Assembly: GCF_016714285.1 (NCBI RefSeq)
Contig: NZ_JADJNN010000008.1
Location: 124,001-188,000 of the forward strand
Reading direction: 5' to 3'
DNA length: 64,000 nucleotides
Origin: Nannocystis sp.
GTDB lineage: Bacteria; Myxococcota_A; Polyangia; Nannocystales; Nannocystaceae
In this document: one piece after another, positions 41,597-51,000 of the stretch
Position numbering within the stretch: the first letter of the stretch is position 1
Layout of the letters: each line of letters opens with the position of its first letter
Program-made: the position numbers and the translations under genes
Notes under the pieces: model-generated
Database searches by the model: none
The model's input: only the letters and a program-made list of their open reading frames with translations
What the model was told of the DNA's origin: nothing

Positions 41597-44281
41597 ATGG
41601 CTGTGCCGCTCGCTACACGGATCCTCTCTCGCATCGTCGCGGTGCCGCTGCAGCGGCCCCTGTTGGTGCTCACGGTTTCGGGCGTGCTGGTCGCTGTCGC
41701 GGCTTACATCGCCTCGGGGCTCGGGGTCAGCACCTCGCGCTTCGGGCTGGTGTCGGCCGAGAACCCGGACCAGGCGCGGATGCTCCGCTTCTATGAGCGC
41801 TTCGGCAATCCGGACGCGCCGGTGCTGTTGATCTCGGGCGGCACGCCGGAGCAGCGGCAGGCGCTGATCGATCCGCTGACGACGCGGCTCGAGCAAGATC
41901 CAGGGCTCGCGGGTCGCGTGCTCGCGCGGGTCGGCCCGGAGGAGGTCGCCGAGGTGCTGTTGCTGCAGCAGCCCGAGGCGTTGGCCGAGGTCGCAGCGGG
42001 ACTGCCGAAAGGGTTGCCGCTCGCCGATCTGATCGAGGGCGGCGCGCCGGCGTGGTTCGCGGCGATCGAGCAGCAGATCCAGGCCGGGCTCGACGGCAGC
42101 GCGCCGGCGCAGGCGCCCGCGAAGGTGGCCGAGGGCCTGCGCGGGCTGGTGAGCATGGCGAGCAGCTTCGACGCCTATCTCGCTGGCGAGGACGTCATGG
42201 CTCGCCTCGCGGGCCAGGCCCCGGCGGTGCGCGGCCGGGACGCGCGCGGCTACCTGACCACCGTCGACGGCGAGCACCACGTCGTCACCATGTTCCCGCG
42301 CTTCGCCGGCGACGAGGTCTCGGACGTGGCGCCGACGGTGCAGCGCATCGAGGCGATCAAGACCGAGGTGTTGGCGGAGGCGCCGGCGGGCGTGACGATC
42401 AAGCTCACGGGTCTGCCGGCGATGATCGTCGACGAGCAGAAGATGTTGCAGCGGGGCATGCTCAAGTCGAGCGTCGCGTCGGCGCTGGCGATCGTGCTGC
42501 TGTGCCTGGTGATGCTGCGTTCGTTGCGGCAGATGTTCATCGCCCAGGTGCCGCTCATCTACGGCGTGGCGCTGACGCTGGCCTACGTGCGCCTGGCGTA
42601 CAGCAACCTGAACCTGATCACCTCGAGCTTCGTCGCGGTGCTGCTCGGGCTCGGCATCGATTTCGCGGTCCACGTGATCTACCGCTTCAACGAGGAGCGC
42701 CGGGCCGGGGCCGACAATCGCGCGGCGATCGAGGCCTCGGTGGTCCAGACCGGACCGGCGATCGTGGTCGGCGCGCTGGTCACCGCGGTCGCGTTCCTGT
42801 CGACGCTGCTCACCGAATTCACCGCCTACGCGGAGCTCGGCCTCATCACCGTGATCGGCCTGGTGTGCATGGTCCTGACCTCGCTGCTGGTGCTGCCGGC
42901 GCTGCTGCTGCGCCGCGCCGGTATGGGCGTCGCCAAGGTGCAGAAGGAGCCGCCGGGCTTCGCGGCGCTGACCCGCTTCATCGCCAGGTTCCGCGTTCCG
43001 CTGCTCCTGCTCGGCCTGGCCGGCGGGGTCGCGGGGGCGATCGGGCTGCCGCGGATCGGCTTCAACTCGCGCTACTTCGACTTCCTGCCGCCGGGCACCG
43101 AGAGCGCCCAGGCGATCGACGTGCTCGAGCACGACCCGCTGATGAGCCCGGTCTACGCCGAAGTGACGGCGCCCGACGTCGCCACGGCGCAGGCGATGGC
43201 GACCCGGCTGCGGGCCCTGCCGGAGGTCGGCGGCGTGCAGACGGCGAGCGACCTGCTGCCGGTGCTCGACGAGGCCCGACTCAAGGCCCTGCGCGGCGGC
43301 CTCGCGGCGCTCGACCGGGCGCCCGACTTCGCCAAGCTGGCGGCCGTACGGACCACGCCGGAGCAGCTCGCGCCGAAGGTCGGCGCCATCGTCGACGCGC
43401 TCGACGAGGTCCGCTTCGGGGTCGACCAGGCTGGGCAGCCGACCGCCGACGTCGACGCCGCGATCGCGGCGTTCCGCGGGCTCAAGCAGCGGCTCACGTC
43501 GCTCGACGAGGCCGGCAAGCAGCGGCTCGCCGACGTCGGTCCGCGGCTCGCCGGGCCGCTCGGACGGGCGGTGACGACGGCCCGCGCGGTCGCCGAGCGC
43601 GGCAGCTACGCCGCCTCGGACCTGCCGCTGCTGTTCCGCGAGCGCTTCGTCGCCCGCGACGGCTCGGCGCTGGCGCTCTACGTGATCCCGTCGGGCTCGG
43701 CCTGGGACGGCGCGAACGGCCGGGCCTTCCACGCGGCGGTCGCCGCCGTGGACCCCGACGTGTCGGGCCTGGCGATCAACATCAACTTGCACGAGACGAT
43801 GATCGTCACCGGCTTCCGCCAGGCGGCCGGACTGTCGGCGGTGCTCATCTTCCTCATCGTCGTGGTCCAGCTCCGCGGCCTGCGCGACGCGGCGCTGGCC
43901 CTGATGCCGACCGCGCTCGGCTGGCTGTGGATGCTCGGCGTGATGGCGGCGATCGGGCTCAACTTCAACGTCGCCAACATCGTCGCGCTGCCGCTGGTGA
44001 TCGGCATCGGCACGGCCTTCGGCGTGCACCTGATGAACCGCGCGCAGGGCAGCGCCGCGGCCCACGGGGTCGCTCGCCTCGAGGATCTGATCCGCGGGAC
44101 CGGCGGGGCCGTGGTGCTCTCGGCGCTGACGACGATCGCCAGCTTCGCCGCGCTGATGCTCGGCGACTACGGCGGGCAGAGCCTGTTCGGCCTGACGATG
44201 GTCATCGGCATCAGCGCCTGCCTGCTCGCCAGCCTCATCGTCCTGCCGGCCCTGCTCGCGGTGCTCGGGCGCGCGAAGTGA
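41597..44281 (+). CDS. RND/MMPL-family transporter (HpnN-like)
   Basis: 894 residues. Two halves each start with a membrane span, followed by a large periplasmic loop and a block of five spans (about 265-420 and 745-890). LLGLGIDFAVHVIYRF and VIGIGTAFGVHLMNRA are the two copies of the RND segment with the conserved Gly/Asp or Gly/His pattern. The layout matches MMPL proteins such as HpnN, which move hopanoids or other lipids to the outer membrane. No hopanoid genes are nearby, so the cargo is unassigned. Only one Asp of the usual proton-relay set is evident in the first half. Confidence 0.85.
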   Translation: MAVPLATRILSRIVAVPLQRPLLVLTVSGVLVAVAAYIASGLGVSTSRFGLVSAENPDQARMLRFYERFGNPDAPVLLISGGTPEQRQALIDPLTTRLEQDPGLAGRVLARVGPEEVAEVLLLQQPEALAEVAAGLPKGLPLADLIEGGAPAWFAAIEQQIQAGLDGSAPAQAPAKVAEGLRGLVSMASSFDAYLAGEDVMARLAGQAPAVRGRDARGYLTTVDGEHHVVTMFPRFAGDEVSDVAPTVQRIEAIKTEVLAEAPAGVTIKLTGLPAMIVDEQKMLQRGMLKSSVASALAIVLLCLVMLRSLRQMFIAQVPLIYGVALTLAYVRLAYSNLNLITSSFVAVLLGLGIDFAVHVIYRFNEERRAGADNRAAIEASVVQTGPAIVVGALVTAVAFLSTLLTEFTAYAELGLITVIGLVCMVLTSLLVLPALLLRRAGMGVAKVQKEPPGFAALTRFIARFRVPLLLLGLAGGVAGAIGLPRIGFNSRYFDFLPPGTESAQAIDVLEHDPLMSPVYAEVTAPDVATAQAMATRLRALPEVGGVQTASDLLPVLDEARLKALRGGLAALDRAPDFAKLAAVRTTPEQLAPKVGAIVDALDEVRFGVDQAGQPTADVDAAIAAFRGLKQRLTSLDEAGKQRLADVGPRLAGPLGRAVTTARAVAERGSYAASDLPLLFRERFVARDGSALALYVIPSGSAWDGANGRAFHAAVAAVDPDVSGLAININLHETMIVTGFRQAAGLSAVLIFLIVVVQLRGLRDAALALMPTALGWLWMLGVMAAIGLNFNVANIVALPLVIGIGTAFGVHLMNRAQGSAAAHGVARLEDLIRGTGGAVVLSALTTIASFAALMLGDYGGQSLFGLTMVIGISACLLASLIVLPALLAVLGRAK

Positions 44282-44288
44282 GGCGGGC

Positions 44289-44792
44289 TCAGGCGCCCAG
44301 CAGCTCGCGCGTGGCCGCGATGATGCGATCGATGCTGCCGGCGAGGGTGTGACCGTCGTCGACGAGCTCGAGGCGGACCTCGGGGTACTCGGCGGCGAAG
44401 TCCTCGCTGACCCGCGCCGGCACGACCTCGTCGCCGCGCCCGTGGATGATGATCGTCGGCGCCGGCGGGTAGAGGCGCATGCGGTCGGCCGGCGGCTCGA
44501 AGCGCAGCAGCGCCGGGGCGCACAGCAAGAGGCCGCGGACCCGCCCGCCGGCCTCGACGTGCTGGATCGCGGCGCACAGCGCCGCGATCCCGCCGTAGCT
44601 CGAGCCGACCACGACGGCGTCGTCGTGGGCGCGCAGCACCGGAAGCAGGGTGGCGACCCGGGCCGCGAGGTCCTGGCCCTGACAGTCCGGTGAGATCGGG
44701 GCGAGGCCGGCGGCGAGCAGGGCCTGGTACTTGCGCCCGTGCGGGCTGCTCTCGAGTCCGTGGCAGAAAATGACAGGCACCTGGACAGGCAT
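44289..44792 (-). CDS. YqiA-like esterase / alpha-beta hydrolase
   Basis: 167 residues from the ATG at 44792. It has VIFCHGLESSPHGRKYQAL at the N-terminus, the nucleophile elbow VVGSSYGGIAAL, an acid-region strand TIIIHGRGDEVVP and a C-terminal His in VDDGHTL. The short length and the GSSYGG motif fit the YqiA/UPF0227 group of small esterases. It overlaps no other gene and is convergent with the RND gene, eight bases away. An element-like tgacaggcacctggacagg lies over its first codons (44771-44789). Confidence 0.82.
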   Translation of the reverse strand: MPVQVPVIFCHGLESSPHGRKYQALLAAGLAPISPDCQGQDLAARVATLLPVLRAHDDAVVVGSSYGGIAALCAAIQHVEAGGRVRGLLLCAPALLRFEPPADRMRLYPPAPTIIIHGRGDEVVPARVSEDFAAEYPEVRLELVDDGHTLAGSIDRIIAATRELLGA

Positions 44793-44870
44793 GCGCGCCC
44801 CAGTGTGCCGGAGATCGGGCGCGCCGGGTGCTGACCCGCGGGCGCCGGACTTGTTACTGTGGGCGCTGCG

Positions 44871-47009
44871 ATGGACCCGTCCGAGCCCACGCCCGCGAAG
44901 CCGCGGCCCGAGGTCGACCTGCAGGCGACGGGCTACTTCAAGGCGCTGCCGACGAGCTCGCGGGTGGCGGGGCTGTGGTCGCAGCTGGGCCTGCTGATCG
45001 GCGACCGCCTGGCCCTCGTGATCCGCGACGACCACGTGTTCCTCATCCTGATGGCGGCGGTGGTCGGCGTCACCAGCGGGGCGGCGGCGGGCGCCCTGCT
45101 CGCGTGGATCGGCTACGCCTTCGAGCTGTTCCCGCGCGACGAGGGCGGCGACCCGCTGCTGCGCTGGGCCGTGGTGGTCGGCGTACCCGTGCTCGGCGGG
45201 CTGCTCGCGGGCGGGCTGCACTTGCTGCTGCGCCGGGTGATCCGCCAGCCGACGGTGCTCGGGATCCCGGCGGTGATCGAGGCGATCGCCCGCGGCGGCG
45301 GTCGCATCGGCGGGCGCCAGGCGGTGGTCGTGGGGGTCGGCACCGGCATCACGATCGGCAGCGGTGGATCGTGCGGGCACGAGGGGCCCTCGGTCGCGAT
45401 CGGGGCCGCGGTCGGATCGGTGCTGGCGCGCTTCTTCGGCCTGCGGATGCGCTGGCACCTGTCGATGGTCGGGGCCGGCTGCGCGGGCGGCCTGGCGGCG
45501 GCCTTCAACGCGCCGCTGGCGGGGGTCATCTTCACCGTCGAGATCGTGTTCGGCGGGGCGATCGGCGGCAACGTGGGCACGATGTCGGTGTTCGTGCCGC
45601 TGATCGTCGCGGCGGTCGCGGGGACCCTGACCTCGCACGCGATCCGCGGCGAGCACCTGACCTTCCACGCGGTCCAGCACGGCGACGGCATGCTCGCCGA
45701 GATGCTGTTCTTCGTGGCCCTCGCGGCGATCGCCGGGGTGGTCGGCACGGCCTTCGGGCGGGCCATGATCGTGACCACCCGCTGGTTCGATCAGCTGCGC
45801 GCGCCGCTGTGGGTCAAGCCGGCGATCGGTGCGCTCGGCGTCGGCTTGCTGGCGGCGCTGGTGTCGAACGAGCTGCTCGGCGCGGGCCACTCGACGCTGG
45901 CGCGCGCGCTCGACGGCAGCCTCGGCTGGAAGCTGGCGCTGACCCTCGGCGGGCTCAAGCTGGTGACCACCGCGATGACGGTCGGCAGCGGCGGCTTCGG
46001 CGGGGTGTTCATGCCGTCGCTGTACGTGGGGGCGTGCCTGGGCACGGTGGTCGCGGTGATCGCCGAGGCGGCGCTGGGGCCCGGGGTCGAGAGCGCGGGG
46101 GTCTACGCGCTGGTCGGGATGGGGGCGATCTTCGCGGCGACGATGCACGCGCCGCTGACCCCGATCGTGATGATCTTCGAGCTGACGCAGGACTACGCGG
46201 TGATCCTGCCGCTGATGTTGGGCTGCATCCTGGCGGTGTTCGTGGCCCGCCGGACCTACCCGCTCAGCTTCTTCAAGGACACGCTGCGCAGCCGCGGGGT
46301 GATCCTCGGGCACGAGGCGGAGGTCGAGGTGATGAAGCGCGGCCACGTCGCCGACCTGATGCTGCCGGCCCCGGCCGTGCTCGCGTCGGCGGCCGACCTC
46401 GAGACGATCCGCAAGGCCAGCCTCGAGGCCGACATGCGCGCGACCTTCGTGGTCGACGACGGCGGCGCGGTGATCGGCTTCATCAACGGCAACCAGCTGG
46501 CGCGCCGCATGCTGACCGGCGAGCTGCACGCGGGCTCGACCGCGATCGACGTGATGGGCACCGCCGGCCTGCCGTACCTGTACACCAGCGACACCCTCGC
46601 CGGCGCCATGCTGGCCTCGGCTCGCTCGGGCATGGAGGTGCTGCCGGTGGTCGACGACGAGCGCCACCTGCTCGGCGTGCTGCGGCGCGGCGACCTGCTC
46701 GCGCACTACAGCGACAAGGTGCTCGGCGAGCAAGAGGAGGCGGTGCACCTGCACGGCGAGGGCGCGCCGGGCCACGAGGTCGGGCTCGGCAAGGGCATCA
46801 TCCTCGAGCACCTGGTGGTCAGCCGGCGCTGGGCCGGGCGCAGCCTCGCGGCGCTCGACCTGCGCGGCGAGACCGGGGTCACCGTGCTCGAGTGGTTGCG
46901 TGGCGACGCGGTGCTGCCGGTCGACCCGAACGCGGCGCTGCGCGAGGGCGACGTGCTCGCGGCGGTGGGGACGCGCGAGCAATTTCTCAAGGCGCGGCGG
47001 CTGCGGTGA
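44871..47009 (+). CDS. CLC chloride channel/transporter with CBS and TrkA-C domains
   Basis: 712 residues from the ATG at 44871. The CLC core spans about residues 45-460 and shows the selectivity elements GSGGSCGHEGP, with the gating Glu kept, and GSGGFGGVFMPSLYVG. It lacks a clear match to the third Tyr motif by eye. After the core come two CBS domains (VADLMLPAPAVLAS and VMGTAGLPYLYTSD, each with a VVDD segment), and a TrkA-C-like domain at the end (IILEHLVVSRRWAGRSL). The soluble part probably binds nucleotides and gates the channel. Whether it is a chloride/proton exchanger or a channel cannot be decided from sequence. Confidence 0.9.
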   Translation: MDPSEPTPAKPRPEVDLQATGYFKALPTSSRVAGLWSQLGLLIGDRLALVIRDDHVFLILMAAVVGVTSGAAAGALLAWIGYAFELFPRDEGGDPLLRWAVVVGVPVLGGLLAGGLHLLLRRVIRQPTVLGIPAVIEAIARGGGRIGGRQAVVVGVGTGITIGSGGSCGHEGPSVAIGAAVGSVLARFFGLRMRWHLSMVGAGCAGGLAAAFNAPLAGVIFTVEIVFGGAIGGNVGTMSVFVPLIVAAVAGTLTSHAIRGEHLTFHAVQHGDGMLAEMLFFVALAAIAGVVGTAFGRAMIVTTRWFDQLRAPLWVKPAIGALGVGLLAALVSNELLGAGHSTLARALDGSLGWKLALTLGGLKLVTTAMTVGSGGFGGVFMPSLYVGACLGTVVAVIAEAALGPGVESAGVYALVGMGAIFAATMHAPLTPIVMIFELTQDYAVILPLMLGCILAVFVARRTYPLSFFKDTLRSRGVILGHEAEVEVMKRGHVADLMLPAPAVLASAADLETIRKASLEADMRATFVVDDGGAVIGFINGNQLARRMLTGELHAGSTAIDVMGTAGLPYLYTSDTLAGAMLASARSGMEVLPVVDDERHLLGVLRRGDLLAHYSDKVLGEQEEAVHLHGEGAPGHEVGLGKGIILEHLVVSRRWAGRSLAALDLRGETGVTVLEWLRGDAVLPVDPNAALREGDVLAAVGTREQFLKARRLR

Positions 47010-47013
47010 GGCT

Positions 47014-47643
47014 TCAGCGGGCGCGCGCGCAGCCGAGGAGACCGGGGCGCACGACGATCGGGAGGTCGAGCGGCTGCTCGCGCAGCTCGCTGACATCGAA
47101 GCCCGCGGCGATCAGGTCGGGCCGCGGGTCGCGGGTCGGATCGCAGCCGCCGAGGCACAGCTGCCAGGCTGGACGGAGCAGGCGCTGAGCCAGGCGCAGC
47201 GGGCCGCGGGCGGCGGCGATGTGCTCGGCCAGCAGCAGCGGCGCGCCGGGTCGCAGCAGGCGGCGGGCCTCGGCCAGCAGCGCCGGGACGCGGCGGGCCG
47301 AACACAGCACGAAGGTGATCACGACGGCGTCGAAGGACGCGTCGGGCAGCGGCAGCGGGCGCGCGCCGGACTGCACGATCACGGTGGAGGGGCGGCCCCA
47401 TTCGGCCAGGCGGGCGCGAGCGTGGGCGGCGAGGCCCTCGCTCGGCTCGACCGCGACGAGCGAGGTGACAGCGGCGGGGTAGTGCGGGAGGTTGGCGCCG
47501 GTGCCGAAGCCGATCTCGATCACGCGGCCCGAAGCGGGGGCGAGCAGCTCGCCGCGCAGCGGATCGACGCCTCGCATCCCGCGATCGAGGATCCGCGCCA
47601 GGAGCTGGCGCTCGTACCACACGCCGAATCGTCCCCGGGCCAT
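47014..47643 (-). CDS. class I SAM-dependent methyltransferase
   Basis: 209 residues from the ATG at 47643. Motif I is VIEIGFGTGANLPHY, followed by the acidic end of strand 2 in VAVEPSEG, a DASFDAVVITFVLCS segment for motif IV and LLRPGAPLLLAEH for motif VI. These are standard for the Methyltransf_11 group. The substrate is unknown; ubiquinone/menaquinone and phospholipid methyltransferases share this pattern. It is convergent with the CLC gene (four bases apart) and probably co-transcribed with the membrane protein gene upstream. Confidence 0.88.
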   Translation of the reverse strand: MARGRFGVWYERQLLARILDRGMRGVDPLRGELLAPASGRVIEIGFGTGANLPHYPAAVTSLVAVEPSEGLAAHARARLAEWGRPSTVIVQSGARPLPLPDASFDAVVITFVLCSARRVPALLAEARRLLRPGAPLLLAEHIAAARGPLRLAQRLLRPAWQLCLGGCDPTRDPRPDLIAAGFDVSELREQPLDLPIVVRPGLLGCARAR

Positions 47644-47657
47644 GCGCGAGGCTACGG

Positions 47658-47972
47658 CTAGGCGCGCGTGACGTGCAAGGCCGCGGCGCGCAGGCCCACG
47701 GCCAGGAGCACGAGGCCGGTGCCGGCGATCGCCCAGTCGAGGCCAGTGGTGCTGCCGGCCGCGCTGCCGGCCGCGATCGCGGGCAGGAAGCCGAGCAAGG
47801 CGAGCGCTCCGCCGAGGCCGGCGCCCACGTGGAGCAGGACGTCGCTCGGTCGGCGCAGGCGAGTGGAGGGCAGGGCGCCGAAGCGACGGCGCCGGAGCCA
47901 GCGCAGGCCGAGCACCAGCGCGGCGATCAGCGCGAGCTGGGCCGCGAGCCAGAGGGCGATGTGACCGATCAA
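47658..47972 (-). CDS. membrane protein, start uncertain
   Basis: 104 residues from a TTG, with three or four hydrophobic segments around an Arg-rich loop (LRWLRRRRFGAL). The frame is open further upstream to a TGA near 48151, and that part would add another membrane helix (LSLALLVLLGLAALVGA) but offers only CTG codons as starts. Either the start is non-standard or there is an indel between 47972 and 48150. The family is not recognised. It is followed closely by the methyltransferase gene, so the two may form an operon. Confidence 0.5.
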   Translation of the reverse strand: MIGHIALWLAAQLALIAALVLGLRWLRRRRFGALPSTRLRRPSDVLLHVGAGLGGALALLGFLPAIAAGSAAGSTTGLDWAIAGTGLVLLAVGLRAAALHVTRA

Positions 47973-48184
47973 CGCGGCGGAGCTGCCAGTCGAGCGCGGG
48001 GCGCTGTGGGTCGCACCGACCAGCGCAGCGAGGCCGAGCAGGACGAGCAGGGCGAGCGACAGCCGCAGCTGACGCAGACGCTCGCGCAGGGCGGCGTGGC
48101 TCCCAGGTTGCTGCGCTGCGGCGGTCAGGGCGTGAGCATAACGCCAGGATGGTCAAGCGCGGCCCCCGGTGGTAAAGCGCGGAC

Positions 48185-50992
48185 GTGAGCACCCCCGCGA
48201 AGCCTCAAGGCGGCCCTGGCAGCGTCTTCCTGATCGACGGCAGCAACTTCATGTTCCGGGCCTTCCACGCCCTGCCGTCGCTGACCTCGCCCGCGGGCGT
48301 CCCGGTCAACGCGCTGCACGGCTTTGTCCGCATGATCCAGGCGCTGCGCAAGGAGTTCGCGCCGGAGGTGTTCGTCGCGGTGTTCGACCATAGCGGGCCG
48401 ACCTTCCGCAACGCGCTGTTCCCCGACTACAAGGCCCACCGTCCGCCGCCGCCCGAGGACCTGATCCCGCAGATGCCGCTGGTACGCGGGGCCACCACGG
48501 CGCTCGGGCTGCCGGCGATCGAGGCCGTCAACTACGAGGCCGACGACATCATAGCGACCTACACGATGCAGGCGCAGAAGCTCGGGCGTCGCGTCGTCAT
48601 CCTGTCGTCCGACAAGGACCTGATGCAGCTGGTCGACGACGGCAGCGAGACGCGCCCGCCGGTGCTGCTCTACGACACGATGAAGCAGAAGCTGCTCGGG
48701 TCGGCGGAGGTGCTGGAGAAGTGGGGCGTGCCGCCGGCCCAGCTCGGCGACCTGCTCGCGCTGACCGGCGACAGCTCTGACAACATCCCCGGGGTGCCCG
48801 GCATCGGCCCCAAGACGGCGGCTGGGCTGCTCGCCGAGTTCGGGTCACTCGAGGCGCTCCTGGCCGCGGCCGGATCGATCAAGCAGGCCAAGCGCCGCGA
48901 GGTGCTGCAGGCCAGCGTCGCCGCGGCCCGCCTCAGCCGCAAGCTCGTGGAGCTGGTGCGCGACGTGCCGGACCTGCCGCCGCTCGAGAGCCTGGTCGAC
49001 CATGGTCCGAACGCCGAGGTGATGGACGCCTTCTTCGCGCCGCTTGGGGTGCGCTCGCTGTCGGGTCGCTCGGCGCGGGCCGTCGCGGCGCAGGCGGGTC
49101 GCGGCCCCGAGGGCCCGCTCGAGCTGCGGCCCGGCGCGCCGCTGGTCCTCGATCGCACGCGGCTGCGGCTGTTCCGCGCCGCCGACGAGGCCGCGCTGAA
49201 GGTGTGGATCGCCGCGGCCCTGGCGAAGGCGAGCGAGCTGGCGCTGCAGGTCACGGTCGACGTCGGCGACGCGACCCAGGCGCATCTGGTCGGTCTGGCG
49301 ATCGCTCCGCACGCGGCCGCGGCCGATGAATCGGGCGACGAGATGTGGCCCGCCTACATCCCGGTCGGGCACACCGGCGACGCGCTGCTGGCCGGGCAGT
49401 TCACGCGCGAGCGGGCGCTGGAGCTGCTGCGGCCGCTGTTGACGGCGCTGCCGGTGTGGGCCCACGCGGCCAAGTTCCAGGCGATCGTGCTGCGCCGCTT
49501 CGGCGTCGAACTGCCGCGGCTCGCGGGCGACCCCAAGCTGGCCTCGTACACGCTCGACCCGGCGCGCGCGAGCCACAGCCTCGCCGAGCTGGCCAAGGAC
49601 CTGTTCGCCTACACCACGCTCACGCACGAGTCGGTGCTCGGCAAGGGCAAGAAGGCGGTGTCCTTTGCCGGCGCGCAGATCGATCAGGCGGCCGCGTACG
49701 CGTGCGAGCGGGCGCTGCTCACCGGCCAGCTCGGGCGCCACCTGCGGGCCTCGCTCGACGCGGCCGGGCCCGCGATCGCGGCCCTCTTCGACCAGCTCGA
49801 GATGCCGCTGTCGCGGGTGCTGGAGAAGCTCGAGGAGCGCGGGGTCGCGGTCGACATCAAGGTGCTGGCGGCCCAGGGCAAGGCGATCGGCGCCGAGATC
49901 GACAAGCTGCGCGCCGAGATAGAGGCCGAGGCCGGCCACCCGCTGAACCCCGACTCGCCGCTCCAGCTGCAGAAGTTCCTGTTCGAGGAGCGCGGGCTCG
50001 AGGCGACCAAGAAGACGAAGACGGGCTACAGCACGGACGCCGCGGTGCTCGAGGAGCTGGCGCAGCTCGACCCGATCGTCGGGCCGATCCTCGAGTACCG
50101 GACCCTCACCAAGCTGAAGGGCACCTACATCGACACGCTGCCGCAGGCCGTCAACCCGCGCACCGGTCGGCTGCACACCAGCTTCCGCCAGGCGGTGGCG
50201 CAGACCGGGCGGCTCTCGAGCAAGGACCCGAACCTGCAGAACATCCCGGTCCGCACCGAGATCGGCCGGCGGATCCGCGAGGCCTTCGTCGCCGGACCGG
50301 GCAAGGTCCTGGTCGCGCTCGACTACTCGCAGATCGAGCTGCGGATCCTGGCGCATCTCTCGGGCGACAAGAACTTCGTCTCGGCCTTCCGCGATGGCGT
50401 CGACGTCCACCGGCGCACCGCCGCCGAGGTGTTCGCGGTGCCCGAGGCCGAGGTCACGCCGGAGCAGCGGCGCGTGGCCAAGGCGGTCAACTTCGGCGTG
50501 ATCTACGGGCAGACGGCGTTTGGCCTGTCGCGCTCGCTCGGCATCCCGCGCGGCAAGGCGGGCAGCTACATCAAGGCGTATCTCGAGAAGATCCCCGGCA
50601 TCACGCGCTACCTTGACGAGCTGGTCGACATCGCCGACCAGCGCGGCTACGCCGAGACCATCTTCGGGCGGCGGCGGCGGATCCCGGAGCTGGCCCGCAA
50701 GGGCGCGTCGCGCAACTACGGCGAGCGGATCGCCCGCAACACGCCGATCCAGGGCAGCGCGGCCGACATCATGAAGCGGGCGATGATCGCGGTCGAGGCC
50801 AGGCTCGGCGAGGTGACGTGGGCGCAGATGCTGCTCACGGTCCACGACGAGCTGATCTTCGAGTGCGAGGCGGCCCGCGCCGACGAGCTCGTGGCGATCG
50901 CGCGGCCGCTGATGGAGCAGGCCGCCGAGCTCAGCGTGCCGCTCCACGTCGACGCGGGGCGCGGCACGAGCTGGGCGGCCTGCAAGGGCTGA
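48185..50992 (+). CDS. polA: DNA polymerase I
   Basis: 935 residues from a GTG. The 5' nuclease domain (about 1-290) has FLIDGSNFMFRAFHAL, YEADDIIATY, SSDKDLMQLV and GDSSDNIPGVPGIGPKTA. The 3'-5' exonuclease region (about 320-510) lacks the usual metal ligands: the expected DTE triad reads ALQVTV and the second Asp is Gln in HAAKFQAIV, so it is probably inactive. The polymerase domain has DYSQIELRILAH (motif A), RRVAKAVNFGVIYGQTAFGLS (motif B) and LLTVHDELIFEC (motif C). It fills gaps and removes RNA primers. Loss of proofreading is known in Taq and Bacillus enzymes. Confidence 0.97.
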   Translation: MSTPAKPQGGPGSVFLIDGSNFMFRAFHALPSLTSPAGVPVNALHGFVRMIQALRKEFAPEVFVAVFDHSGPTFRNALFPDYKAHRPPPPEDLIPQMPLVRGATTALGLPAIEAVNYEADDIIATYTMQAQKLGRRVVILSSDKDLMQLVDDGSETRPPVLLYDTMKQKLLGSAEVLEKWGVPPAQLGDLLALTGDSSDNIPGVPGIGPKTAAGLLAEFGSLEALLAAAGSIKQAKRREVLQASVAAARLSRKLVELVRDVPDLPPLESLVDHGPNAEVMDAFFAPLGVRSLSGRSARAVAAQAGRGPEGPLELRPGAPLVLDRTRLRLFRAADEAALKVWIAAALAKASELALQVTVDVGDATQAHLVGLAIAPHAAAADESGDEMWPAYIPVGHTGDALLAGQFTRERALELLRPLLTALPVWAHAAKFQAIVLRRFGVELPRLAGDPKLASYTLDPARASHSLAELAKDLFAYTTLTHESVLGKGKKAVSFAGAQIDQAAAYACERALLTGQLGRHLRASLDAAGPAIAALFDQLEMPLSRVLEKLEERGVAVDIKVLAAQGKAIGAEIDKLRAEIEAEAGHPLNPDSPLQLQKFLFEERGLEATKKTKTGYSTDAAVLEELAQLDPIVGPILEYRTLTKLKGTYIDTLPQAVNPRTGRLHTSFRQAVAQTGRLSSKDPNLQNIPVRTEIGRRIREAFVAGPGKVLVALDYSQIELRILAHLSGDKNFVSAFRDGVDVHRRTAAEVFAVPEAEVTPEQRRVAKAVNFGVIYGQTAFGLSRSLGIPRGKAGSYIKAYLEKIPGITRYLDELVDIADQRGYAETIFGRRRRIPELARKGASRNYGERIARNTPIQGSAADIMKRAMIAVEARLGEVTWAQMLLTVHDELIFECEAARADELVAIARPLMEQAAELSVPLHVDAGRGTSWAACKG

Positions 50993-51000
50993 TCAGGAGA

